64,000 nt of DNA from Pseudanabaena frigida (GTDB lineage Bacteria; Cyanobacteriota; Cyanobacteriia; Pseudanabaenales; Pseudanabaenaceae). Positions 1 to 7,382 of this stretch are shown in pieces. The stretch lies in contig QBML01000003.1 in the NCBI GenBank assembly GCA_003242085.1, positions 158,501-222,500 of the forward strand. Reading direction: 5' to 3'. How positions within the stretch are numbered: position 1 is the stretch's first letter; every line of letters starts with the position of its first letter. The notes beneath the pieces are model-generated. The model saw only the letters and a program-made list of their open reading frames with translations, did not search any database and had not been told where the DNA came from. Made by a program: the position numbers and the translations under genes.

Positions 1-106
1 GCGCCACAACTCTCTTTGGGGTTTTGTTTTTGTTTGACGGGCTGTCTTTTGACTGACCGAGCAAATACCGTCATGATAACCACAGACTAAAATTCAACTC
101 GACTTT

Positions 107-146
107 GCGGCTAAGCCGCGTAGGGCATTAGCATAGGCTTTGCCCT
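107..146. repeat. Two small inverted repeats upstream of petJ
   Basis: GCGGC-TAA-GCCGC (107-119) is a five-pair hairpin with a 3-nt loop. It is followed by AGGGCA (122-127) paired with TGCCCT (141-146). They lie 46-85 bp before the petJ start. They could be the terminator of a gene left of the window or part of the petJ leader. The first has the same triloop form as the longer gene-end palindromes elsewhere in the window. Bases 1-106 show nothing else I can name. Confidence 0.4.
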
Positions 147-191
147 TATTTTTCGTGAATGTTTGTCGTAAATATTTAAGGAATAATAACT

Positions 192-533
192 ATGAAACGC
201 ATTTTTTCTATTATCGCGATCGCCTTAACCATGTTTGTGAGTCTTGCTTTCGGTCAACCAGCTTTTGCTGAGGTATCCGCAGGCGCAAAAATCTTTAATA
301 ACAACTGCGCTCAGTGTCATGCAGGCGGCAAAAATAACGTAGTCGCAGCTAAAACCTTGAAAGCTGATGCCTTGGAAAAGTATGGCAAAAATACAGTTGA
401 GGCAATTTCTTTGCAAGTCTCCAAGGGTAAAGGAGCCATGCCTGCATTTGGCAAAAAACTCAGCGCTGATGAAATTAATTTAGTTGCTAACTATGTGCTC
501 GACCAAGCTAAGAACGGCTGGGCTAAGGGCTAA
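192..533 (+). CDS. petJ: Cytochrome c6 (cytochrome c553)
   Basis: Soluble lumenal c-type cytochrome that carries electrons from cytochrome b6f to photosystem I or to the terminal oxidase, replacing plastocyanin in many cyanobacteria. The 113-residue precursor has a signal peptide ending at about residue 26 (AFA-E), the heme site CAQCH (Cys39, Cys42, His43) and the distal ligand Met83 in KGAMPAFG. The length and the C-terminal helix are typical. The start has an AAGGAA ribosome site at 178-183. A strong hairpin follows 8 bp after the stop. The downstream neighbours are sodC and metal-type membrane genes; petJ is copper-repressed in other cyanobacteria, but no operator is recognised here. Confidence 0.96.
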   Translation: MKRIFSIIAIALTMFVSLAFGQPAFAEVSAGAKIFNNNCAQCHAGGKNNVVAAKTLKADALEKYGKNTVEAISLQVSKGKGAMPAFGKKLSADEINLVANYVLDQAKNGWAKG

Positions 534-540
534 ACCTAAG

Positions 541-569
541 AGAATTGCGGCGCGAAGCGCCGCAATTCT
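541..569. terminator. Palindromic terminator after petJ
   Basis: Perfect 13-bp arms (541-553 and 557-569) around a GAA loop, followed by TTTT. The core GCGC-GAA-GCGC recurs in other gene-end palindromes of this window. It separates petJ from sodC. Confidence 0.8.
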
Positions 570-604
570 TTTGGAAAATCGTATTTTTTGAGGGAAGCGA
601 TCGC

Positions 605-1201
605 ATGATTAACCAAAATCCAAACAATTTTCAATCTCGATTTTCGTCTAAATTCGCTATTTTGTTATCTTGTGTTGCACTTGCCACGATGGGCAGTACT
701 GTGGCGATCGCCCAAACAGCGAAACCTAACGCTACGGCAAACATTTTCAATTTCAAGGGTGAACGGGTCGGAACCGCAACATTTATCCAAACTCCTTTAG
801 GTGTAAAAGTTACATTGCAGGTGCAAAAGCTTGCACAGGGAGAGCATATGGTGCATTTACACGAAAAAGGGAAATGTGACGCACCAGACTTTAAGACATC
901 AGGCGATCATTTCAATCCCGTAGATATGGATGATGAGCATCACGATCGTATGCAAATGCAAAACAAGCATGAAGAGGGCAAACAAAAACCTGCGGGCGAT
1001 CTGCCGAATATTAAGGTTAAGCAGGACGGTAATGGTTCTCTAACTGCACTATTACCAGAATTAACTTTAGGAACTGGCAAAAATTCTTTGCTGAAGCAAG
1101 GCGGAACCTCGATTATTATTCATGCGGGTGCAAACGGGAAATCGACAATTCCTAATGTGGATTACAAGACTCGTATTGCCTGTGGGATTATTAAACCTTG
1201 A
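605..1201 (+). CDS. sodC: Superoxide dismutase, Cu/Zn type, exported
   Basis: Dismutates superoxide with a copper/zinc centre in the periplasm or lumen. The start at 605 is chosen over an earlier in-frame ATG at 545, because that one lies inside the petJ terminator hairpin while 605 is preceded by GAGGGAAG. The resulting 198-residue protein has a signal peptide (cleavage near AIA-QT) and the family ligand motifs: HMVHLHEKGKC, SGDHFNP, a His-rich insert with AGDLPN, SIIIHAG and RIACGII. The His-rich insert near the zinc loop is longer than usual and the usual Asp-Asp after the last His is GAN, so metal geometry may differ. It is the second gene of a same-strand group with petJ. Confidence 0.9.
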   Translation: MINQNPNNFQSRFSSKFAILLSCVALATMGSTVAIAQTAKPNATANIFNFKGERVGTATFIQTPLGVKVTLQVQKLAQGEHMVHLHEKGKCDAPDFKTSGDHFNPVDMDDEHHDRMQMQNKHEEGKQKPAGDLPNIKVKQDGNGSLTALLPELTLGTGKNSLLKQGGTSIIIHAGANGKSTIPNVDYKTRIACGIIKP

Positions 1202-1272
1202 AAAGATATAGGGGCTTAGACTTCACAAGAAATCATAATTCGCGCAAAAAACTTTTAAGGGAAACTTAAACA

Positions 1273-1719
1273 ATGCTAGAAGTAGCTTCAATCTTATTAA
1301 ACTTGAATTTATCTAATGCTCCCAACCTAAATTCACATTTAGAAATATCACCTATTCGGATTGCCCATGAAGTGAAAACCTCGCAAGAGGTTGGCGGCAC
1401 AATGCATATTGAACCCAACGATCGCCCTGTGGCTGGCAAAAAATCCATAATTTGGATCGCGCTTACCAAGCGTGGCGGCGAGATTATTCCCTACGAGAAA
1501 TGTAATTGTCGAATGGAGGTGCGATCGCTAACGGATCGCAGTATTAAATTTACAGTCGCCAATCCCTTGGCGATCGTTGAGCGTTTTATCGGTTTACCAA
1601 GTATGGAAGTTACATTCCCGCAGGTAGGCAGATACGAACTCAAGTTGATCGGTTCTCCTAGAGGCGATGAAGATTTTCAACCCTTTGAACTAACTTTTAC
1701 GACCAATGTGGGCAAATAG
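1273..1719 (+). CDS. Small protein of unknown function, metal-associated type
   Basis: A 148-residue protein that I do not recognise with certainty. It has a hydrophobic start (residues 1-13) that may be a short anchor or uncleaved signal, then a predicted beta-sandwich with the motifs GGTMHIEPNDRPVAG, a WIALTKRGG strand and a CNC pair (EKCNCRM). The H-x-E-P-N-D and C-N-C elements look like those of small cyanobacterial proteins found beside SafE-type membrane proteins, which suggests metal binding or delivery to the membrane. An AAGGGA ribosome site precedes the ATG. A palindromic terminator follows, and then the SafE-type gene. The functional link is inference only. Confidence 0.6.
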   Translation: MLEVASILLNLNLSNAPNLNSHLEISPIRIAHEVKTSQEVGGTMHIEPNDRPVAGKKSIIWIALTKRGGEIIPYEKCNCRMEVRSLTDRSIKFTVANPLAIVERFIGLPSMEVTFPQVGRYELKLIGSPRGDEDFQPFELTFTTNVGK

Positions 1720-1727
1720 ATAGGGGC

Positions 1728-1779
1728 GTTAAAAGTGTTGCGAAGCAACACTTTTAACAATAATTCAGCGCAAAGCGCT
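1728..1779. terminator. Palindromic terminator plus small hairpin
   Basis: Perfect 14-bp arms (1728-1741 and 1745-1758) around a GAA loop, immediately after the 1273-1719 gene. A second small hairpin AGCGC-AAA-GCGCT follows at 1767-1779, just before the next ATG. Both have exactly 3-nt loops. Confidence 0.75.
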
Positions 1780-1790
1780 ATAAATAAAGA

Positions 1791-3083
1791 ATGCTAGATT
1801 TATTGCTTGTTGCTGCTTTAGGTTTTTTAGGAAGTTTCGGTCATTGCGTGGGGATGTGTGGCCCCTTGACCGTTGCTTTTTCGCTTTCAGGCAAAGAAAG
1901 CAATTCCAAAGATAATTTCAAAAGTAATTCTAAAGGTTGGCAACAGCATTTGTACTTTCACGCATTACTAAATATTGGCAGAATTTTCAGCTATGCGATC
2001 GCAGGGGCGGCGATTGGGGCGATCGGTTCTGTACTGGTTGCAGGCGGACAGTTTGCAGGGATTGAGAGCGATTTGCGCCGTTGGCTAGCAATTTTGACGG
2101 GTATTTTGTTGGTCTGGATGGGGCTCATGCAGATTAAACCTGAAGGTTTGCCTAATATGCCTTTTCTGAATCCGATGGCATTAGTGGGACTGCATCAGCG
2201 CCTCAGCAACGCGATGATGAAATTATCGCTATATTCCCATCCACTCACACCAGCATTGCTCGGAATGACATGGGGATTGATTCCCTGTGGATTTCTGTAC
2301 ACAGCTCAAATCAAGGCAGCAGAAACCAGTGACATGATGCAGGGAGCGCTGACGATGTTAGCTTTTGGAATCGGAACTCTACCCTCAATGCTCGGTATCG
2401 GTGTGTTTGCAGGAATGCTAAGTCGCGATCGCCGCAGTCAATTGTTTCGGATGGGTGGCTGGATTACACTCACCATCGGCATCTTAACGCTACTGCGAAC
2501 TAGCGATATGGTGGACTATACAGGGCACGCGGGGCTGATTTTGCTCATGCTAGCTCTAGCTGCCCGTCCCCTCAGTCAAATTTTCAAATCTTGGTCAGCA
2601 TTAAAGACCTACCGCAGGGCGATCGGGGTTGGTGCATTTGTGTTATCCCTTGCCCATGCTTTCCATAAAATTGAGCATACTTTCCAATGGAACTTTGATG
2701 CCTTATCCTTCATGATTCCCCTGCATCAAGTTTCGATTTGGCTGGGTACGATCGCGATCGCCCTGATGACTCCTGCCGCGCTCACGAGTTCGGATTGGAT
2801 GGTTGCCAAATTAGGTAAAGCTTGGCGCTATTTACATTTGCTATCGGTTCCTGCTTTGGCACTAGCTTCAATTCATACGATCGCGATCGGTTCTAGCTAT
2901 CTCGGCGCAGTGGAATGGACTCCCAAAAATTGGATTTTAACGATTATCTGTGGAGCGATTACGGTAGTTATTTTGTTGATTAGAGTTTTGAGATTTGGTA
3001 AAAAATTAGACGATCGTCCTAGGTTACCGCTTCGATTACCAGATGTATTTCATGATCACAATCAAGATCGAAGCGATCGCTGA
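1791..3083 (+). CDS. SafE/TauE-type membrane protein fused to a ferric-reductase-like domain
   Basis: Integral membrane protein of 430 residues. The N-terminal half (about 1-250) is of the SafE/CcdA-like type, with the signature GHCVGMCGP near residues 18-26 and a second cluster WGLIPCGFLY around residue 165, the paired cysteine and proline pattern of thiol or metal transport proteins. The C-terminal part (about 275-400) has four membrane helices with His residues (LAHAFHKIEH, PLHQ, YLHLL, SIHTIAIG) like ferric-reductase or cytochrome b-type heme domains. Its likely role is transmembrane electron, metal or thiol transfer; the substrate is unknown. Its 3' end overlaps the convergent gene below by 48 bp. 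Confidence 0.8.
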   Translation: MLDLLLVAALGFLGSFGHCVGMCGPLTVAFSLSGKESNSKDNFKSNSKGWQQHLYFHALLNIGRIFSYAIAGAAIGAIGSVLVAGGQFAGIESDLRRWLAILTGILLVWMGLMQIKPEGLPNMPFLNPMALVGLHQRLSNAMMKLSLYSHPLTPALLGMTWGLIPCGFLYTAQIKAAETSDMMQGALTMLAFGIGTLPSMLGIGVFAGMLSRDRRSQLFRMGGWITLTIGILTLLRTSDMVDYTGHAGLILLMLALAARPLSQIFKSWSALKTYRRAIGVGAFVLSLAHAFHKIEHTFQWNFDALSFMIPLHQVSIWLGTIAIALMTPAALTSSDWMVAKLGKAWRYLHLLSVPALALASIHTIAIGSSYLGAVEWTPKNWILTIICGAITVVILLIRVLRFGKKLDDRPRLPLRLPDVFHDHNQDRSDR

Positions 3084-3485
3084 GCAGGAAAGAATGAGTT
3101 CAAACTTCTGAAAATGCTTTGCTTCGATCGGCTTTAGGTAACTGATTGGAAATAAAGAATCATCTTCCTCATCAAATACTTTTGGCTCGTATAGTCCTAA
3201 TGCTCGTTCTACTCTTACCGAAATACTCATGGTTTTGATATAGCCTCTTCTAATGTCCATCAGGATTAGTAAATTACCAACCCAAAACATTAAAATGATG
3301 CAAATGAATAGCATGGTTTCTGGAAGAGAAGGTTTGGCTATTCTTTGCACAATCCAACCGATAAACACCGTAAACAGAGTAATAGCAGTACTGACAATGC
3401 TAAAAACTCTTGCTCTCATCTCCCTTAAACTTTCTTGGGTCGAGCCACGTAAGGACAGCAAGATCTGTGTTTTTTCATCACTCAT
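3036..3485 (-). CDS. Small membrane protein of unknown function
   Basis: A 149-residue protein with a charged N-terminus, two closely spaced membrane helices (about residues 28-47 and 55-75), a soluble loop containing an acidic EEDD stretch, and a final membrane helix at the C-terminus. No known domain is recognised. It is transcribed towards and overlaps the SafE-type gene by 48 bp. Membrane topology and codon use look real, but there is no functional clue. Confidence 0.6.
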   Translation of the reverse strand: MSDEKTQILLSLRGSTQESLREMRARVFSIVSTAITLFTVFIGWIVQRIAKPSLPETMLFICIILMFWVGNLLILMDIRRGYIKTMSISVRVERALGLYEPKVFDEEDDSLFPISYLKPIEAKHFQKFELILSCSAIASILIVIMKYIW

Positions 3486-3555
3486 AACTTTAAAAAAATC
3501 GCTTAAAGCATTATCTACCTAGATCCGATCGTATTTTCTGGTAACAATAAAGAGT

Positions 3556-4011
3556 TTACAGCTTCTCCTTACGACGCATTAACGCCTCACCAGTGGGTCG
3601 TCCAGTCACAAACTTCCACAATGTTGTATTAATGTCTTCTAACAAAATATCTCCTAAAGTAAAAGTAATTCCCTGATAAAAGGCTTGCTCGATCGCCTTT
3701 ACCTTTTTGACTATTTGATGACCTGATATCGTTAGGGAAAGCGTCACCCTGCGGCGATCGATTTCAGAAGACTTTCTTTCCACTAAACCCTTCTCTACCA
3801 ACATATTTACCAACCGACTAGGGCTACCAGTTTCACAAATCAGCCGTTCGCCCAGTTCTAGTAATGACAAGGGTGCATAGTCATCAAGAACTCGTAAAAC
3901 TTCTGCTTGTGAAGTGGTTAGCCCAATCGGCTCTAGTGCTGCCGAGAGAAGGCGATCGCCCTCCCGTTGTGCTGCCAAAATTAAATAGCGTAACTCCTCA
4001 ATCGAATTCAT
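3556..4011 (-). CDS. MarR-family transcriptional regulator
   Basis: A 151-residue winged-helix regulator. The helix-turn-helix runs over about residues 30-75 (SQAEVLRVLDDYAPLSLLELGERL, then SPSRLVNMLVEKGLVERK) and ends in the wing RRRVTLSLT. Such proteins usually repress their own operon and respond to small aromatic or lipophilic compounds. It is the second gene of a two-gene operon: its ATG overlaps the stop of the upstream alpha/beta hydrolase by 4 bp (4008-4011). The ligand is unknown; control of the hydrolase is inferred from the coupling. Confidence 0.88.
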   Translation of the reverse strand: MNSIEELRYLILAAQREGDRLLSAALEPIGLTTSQAEVLRVLDDYAPLSLLELGERLICETGSPSRLVNMLVEKGLVERKSSEIDRRRVTLSLTISGHQIVKKVKAIEQAFYQGITFTLGDILLEDINTTLWKFVTGRPTGEALMRRKEKL

Positions 4012-4760
4012 GTCGCGATCGCTACATCTCCAAGACGCAATTGTAAAAACTCTTTGATGGCATTAGCATACGCGATCGGATGGGTGAAACGAAACATATG
4101 TCCTGTCCTTGGCAAAATCACCTCAGTTGCGTCAGGCATTCCCTCTAATAAGTCCCGTGCTGCCTTTTGACCGATCAGGCGATCGTAGTCAGGCGTGAGA
4201 ACTAAAGTAGGAACTTGAATAAGGGAAAGTCGATCCAGATAGTTAGCAGAGAACGCTGCCTTCATCCGACTGAGATAGCTACGCCGTGGTGTATTTTCAA
4301 TAAACAAACTCCGAATCTTTGACTGTGAGTAAGGAATTTGTCCATCACGATCGAAGGGTGAAGCTAAAACCTGAGCGTGAAAACGTAAGGTGATTTGTCG
4401 ATATAGCTCTCCACCAAGGAAAGACGCAGCAGTTAGTTTTAGCTTTGTGAGTGGATCTGTGACTGGATCGGCAGCAAAACCACCTGATAAAACTAATGCC
4501 TCCAGCCCTTTAGGTCGTCTTGTGGCAAGGGCGATCGCAATATTTGCACCAAAGGAATCACCCACCAGAATATAGCGATCTAAGTCAGCAACTTGTTTGG
4601 CTAAAAAGTCTGCATACATTTCGATGTTGTCTAACGCCTCAGGCAATCGCATCGTTCGCAAAGAATATTTTGACAAAGGAGTTAGCCGATCGAGATACCA
4701 AGGGCTACCAGAAAAGCAAGGAACGGTAACTATTGTTGGAGATATTAGAGAAATATTCAT
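4008..4760 (-). CDS. Alpha/beta-fold hydrolase
   Basis: A 250-residue hydrolase of the esterase or C-C hydrolase type. The nucleophile elbow GDSFGAN gives the catalytic Ser near residue 69, with an oxyanion strand before it. Asp is likely in LTPDYDR and the catalytic His in RTGHMFRFTHP. A cap region lies between about residues 110 and 185. There is no signal peptide, so it is cytosolic. The first gene of an operon with marR (4-bp overlap). The substrate is unknown. The upstream 4761-4973 interval is AT-rich and would hold the divergent promoters of this operon and the Crp-type gene. Confidence 0.85.
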   Translation of the reverse strand: MNISLISPTIVTVPCFSGSPWYLDRLTPLSKYSLRTMRLPEALDNIEMYADFLAKQVADLDRYILVGDSFGANIAIALATRRPKGLEALVLSGGFAADPVTDPLTKLKLTAASFLGGELYRQITLRFHAQVLASPFDRDGQIPYSQSKIRSLFIENTPRRSYLSRMKAAFSANYLDRLSLIQVPTLVLTPDYDRLIGQKAARDLLEGMPDATEVILPRTGHMFRFTHPIAYANAIKEFLQLRLGDVAIAT

Positions 4761-4973
4761 CTTGATATAATATAAATGATGTGTAATCTAATGTTATGTC
4801 ATTAAATGTTTGACTGATTCATCCTTTTGGGCGATCCTTGCAGCCTTTTGTAATCAAAAATTATTTGGGTTTTGTTTCAGCGCAAAGTGTTATTGATTGC
4901 TTGAGTGTAAAATACTTTTGATTAAAAATGAGAGTGCTATTTTAGGTCTATAGCTTGAAACTAGATTGTCAAA

Positions 4974-5555
4974 ATGATTGAATCTTTGCGCTTATTTATT
5001 CAACATATCTCTCCTCAATTTGATATGGACTGGAGGCAGGTCGAGTACCTATTAGAGAAAAGAACGCTGAATAAAGGAGAGTTCTTATTTCAAGAAGGTG
5101 ATATTTGTAAATTTGTGGGATTGACGCTTAAAGGTTGCTTGAGAATGTTCTTTCTGAAAGATGGCAAAGAACTCACATTGTTTTTCCATCATGAGAATTA
5201 TGCTGTTGGCGATTATCAGAGTTTTCGGCTGCAATGTCCTGCTTGCTTTTCTTGTCAGGCGATCGAAGATTCAGAAGTACTAATTTTAAATCAACAGGTT
5301 ATCCAAGCTCTAGAGTCAGCGCTAAACGGTCAACAACTACTGAGGCTCATTGTTGAATATCAAGCTTTTCAACTACGCGATCGCCTGATGTCCCTATACC
5401 GAGATACGCCTGAGCAGCGATACCTTGATCTGATTGAGACTCAGCCAAAACTGTTGCAACGGATTCCCCAACATTATCTTGCGTCATATCTTGGTATCGA
5501 ACCAGAATCATTCAGCCGTCTAAAGCGACGTATGTATCAGAAGAATATTTCTTAG
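4974..5555 (+). CDS. Crp/Fnr-family transcriptional regulator
   Basis: A 193-residue protein with an N-terminal cyclic-nucleotide-binding-like beta-roll (about 15-115, including GEFLFQEGD and the GLTLKGCLRMF strand) and a C-terminal winged helix (about 140-193) with IPQHYLASYLGIEPESFSRLKRR as recognition helix. It lacks a clear cAMP phosphate-binding RxS-type cassette, so a different effector or none is likely. Several Cys lie around residues 81-90 (CPACFSCQ) and might sense redox or metals; that is inference. It is divergent from the hydrolase-marR operon. A hairpin terminator follows at 5581. Confidence 0.88.
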   Translation: MIESLRLFIQHISPQFDMDWRQVEYLLEKRTLNKGEFLFQEGDICKFVGLTLKGCLRMFFLKDGKELTLFFHHENYAVGDYQSFRLQCPACFSCQAIEDSEVLILNQQVIQALESALNGQQLLRLIVEYQAFQLRDRLMSLYRDTPEQRYLDLIETQPKLLQRIPQHYLASYLGIEPESFSRLKRRMYQKNIS

Positions 5556-5580
5556 TAGAGCTATGGCAGGCTTTTAGAGC

Positions 5581-5613
5581 TAGGATGAGCGGCGCTTTGC
5601 GCCGCCCATCCTA
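5581..5613. terminator. Palindromic terminator after the Crp-type gene
   Basis: 15-bp arms with one mismatch (5581-5595 and 5599-5613) around a TTT loop with core GGCGC-TTT-GCGCC. It sits 25 bp after the stop. Confidence 0.7.
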
Positions 5614-5685
5614 GTTTCTTAACCCAAGTCAATGCTGGATAAATATTTATCTACTAGCATGGGCTTATCGCTTTAAAAACGCACT

Positions 5686-6144
5686 ATGGAAATTAATTCT
5701 CAAGCCCCTGCGATCGCTCGCCATGAAATTACGATTAATGCTTCAAGTGAGAAAGTTTGGGAAGTCCTCACTAATATTAACGATTGGACTGCGTGGCATC
5801 CAAATATTTCTGAATCAAAATTAGAAGGACTACTTCAGTCTGGTACTACCTTTCGATGGAAGTCTGGTGGAATGGCTATTTTATCGACCTTGCAAGAGGT
5901 TGAACCTCAACGCCGCCTTAGTTGGACTGGAAAGGCGATCGGTACAAAGGCTATTCATGTATGGATTCTAGAGCCTTGTGAAAATGGTATGCTCGTGCGA
6001 ACTGAAGAGTCATTTGAAGGTTGGTTGGTAAGTCTATTAAGGGGAATGATGCAAGGAATGCTGGATACTTCCTTACAAGCTTGGTTAGTCCTGTTGAAAC
6101 AAAAAGCTGAAGCAAAGTCATATAGCGATGCAAGGTTAACTTAA
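5686..6144 (+). CDS. SRPBCC-family (START-like) protein
   Basis: A 152-residue protein of the polyketide cyclase/START superfamily: an N-terminal strand with EITINASSEKVWEVLTNINDW, the WHP turn, a RWKSGGMAI strand and a long C-terminal helix. The fold binds lipophilic ligands in a deep cavity. The exact ligand is unknown. It stands alone between two terminator palindromes, the second beginning 4 bp after its stop, so it is probably monocistronic. Confidence 0.85.
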   Translation: MEINSQAPAIARHEITINASSEKVWEVLTNINDWTAWHPNISESKLEGLLQSGTTFRWKSGGMAILSTLQEVEPQRRLSWTGKAIGTKAIHVWILEPCENGMLVRTEESFEGWLVSLLRGMMQGMLDTSLQAWLVLLKQKAEAKSYSDARLT

Positions 6145-6147
6145 CCC

Positions 6148-6188
6148 AAATAAAGAAAGGCGGAGCTTCGCTCCGCCTTTCTTTATTT
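6148..6188. terminator. Palindromic terminator after the SRPBCC gene
   Basis: Perfect 19-bp arms (6148-6166 and 6170-6188) around a TTC loop, core GGAGC-TTC-GCTCC. It abuts the stop codon of the gene before it. Confidence 0.85.
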
Positions 6189-6382
6189 GAGGTTTGATAA
6201 GATGAAAATTTTGAGAGTGATTTTTTGGGGTTTGACTGGCTCTAATGGCGATCGCTATAAGTTATAAGGACATAGTGGCATTAGTTCTTGACTTCAGTCT
6301 TAATAAAACGTTTAATGCAATAGCTACCTGCCCATTGGGGATGTAACTGGTTAAAATTTTTGTATAGAGATTATTAAAACTA

Positions 6383-7090
6383 ATGAAATATTTTTCTGCA
6401 CAAGAACTGGTCGATATTTACAATCAAAAAGTTAAAAAAAGTCCAGAATACTTTCAAAAATATGCATCTTTAGAACCTTATATTGACGATAAAATAGCAA
6501 ACCTTTTAAATGGCAAGGACTATCCAAGAGTCCCTTGTGTATTAGATTTTAAAGAATGGATTAAAAAGTACAATATTATTCCAGAGAAATTACTCTGTAC
6601 TTGTAGTGATGATTTTGAATTAAGTTATATTGACCCTAAAATAGGATATTTACTACAGTATGAAATTTCCAATAATACTGGGGATCTACACACGTTTAAT
6701 TTAACTGAAAAAGACTTTGACTTTATTATATTTTCACAAACCTTAGAGCATCTTTATAACCCCTTTGTGGCGGTTGAAAAAATTTACGAGCATGTGAGAC
6801 CTGGTGGATTTGTTTTTACGAGTGTTCCAGCTATTAATATTCCTCACTTAGTTCCATTCCATTTCTCTGGAATATATCCGATGGGTCTTGCCGTGTTATT
6901 TGAATCCGCAGGTTTTACAATCTTAGAAATGGGGCAATGGGGTAATTTGCACTATTTAGAATACATTTTTAAGCATCATGGATGGCCAGATTATGAATAT
7001 CTTAAATCTCTCGGCAGAGGGACTATAACTAACGAAGAAGCAAATATTGCTCAATGTTGGTGTCTTGCTCAGAAAATTACTACTGATTAA
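6383..7090 (+). CDS. SAM-dependent methyltransferase-like protein
   Basis: A 235-residue class I methyltransferase-like protein. The motifs DFIIFSQTLEHLYNP and HVRPGGFVFTSVP match motifs II/post-II and III of methyltransferases acting on glycans or small molecules. The expected glycine-rich motif I (LDIGCGTG type) is not evident; the equivalent position reads KLLCTCSDDFELSYI, so SAM binding may be altered or lost. The coding region is noticeably more AT-rich than glgB next to it and lacks HIP1 sites, which hints at acquisition by transfer. No neighbour suggests a pathway. Confidence 0.72.
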   Translation: MKYFSAQELVDIYNQKVKKSPEYFQKYASLEPYIDDKIANLLNGKDYPRVPCVLDFKEWIKKYNIIPEKLLCTCSDDFELSYIDPKIGYLLQYEISNNTGDLHTFNLTEKDFDFIIFSQTLEHLYNPFVAVEKIYEHVRPGGFVFTSVPAINIPHLVPFHFSGIYPMGLAVLFESAGFTILEMGQWGNLHYLEYIFKHHGWPDYEYLKSLGRGTITNEEANIAQCWCLAQKITTD

Positions 7091-7147
7091 GAGATGTGTT
7101 TTGAATAACTAGTTCTCCTGTATCAATGCAAGTTTCGCTTAGGACAT

Positions 7148-7189
7148 AAAACCCAAACAAATAGAGGCGCCTCTATTTGTTTGGGTTTT
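7148..7189. terminator. 42-bp perfect palindrome between the methyltransferase gene and glgB
   Basis: 21-bp arms meet with no loop (7148-7168 and 7169-7189). The outer sequence AAAACCCA...TGGGTTTT is shared with the palindrome at 11682-11728 and partly with those near 9658 and 61842. It probably serves as a terminator for the methyltransferase gene, 58 bp after its stop. Confidence 0.75.
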
Positions 7190-7382
7190 GATTTTTCCTA
7201 GCTATTTCTTGTATTGCTGTAATTCGTTGCTTGGCGGTTGCTATCTACAGGCAAGATTAACCCATTGGTTTATGTATGTGATAAAAAAAAGAAAATAGCT
7301 GTCAGTCTTTAGTTTAGGTTACACTCCGTAATTTGGTGAATAATATGCAGTAATTTAATTATGTGCGTTTATTTAAAGAGAT

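Noticed and set aside
545..604. Upstream start of sodC
   Set aside because: It lies inside the petJ terminator hairpin and the segment lacks signal-peptide character; ATG 605 has a good ribosome site.
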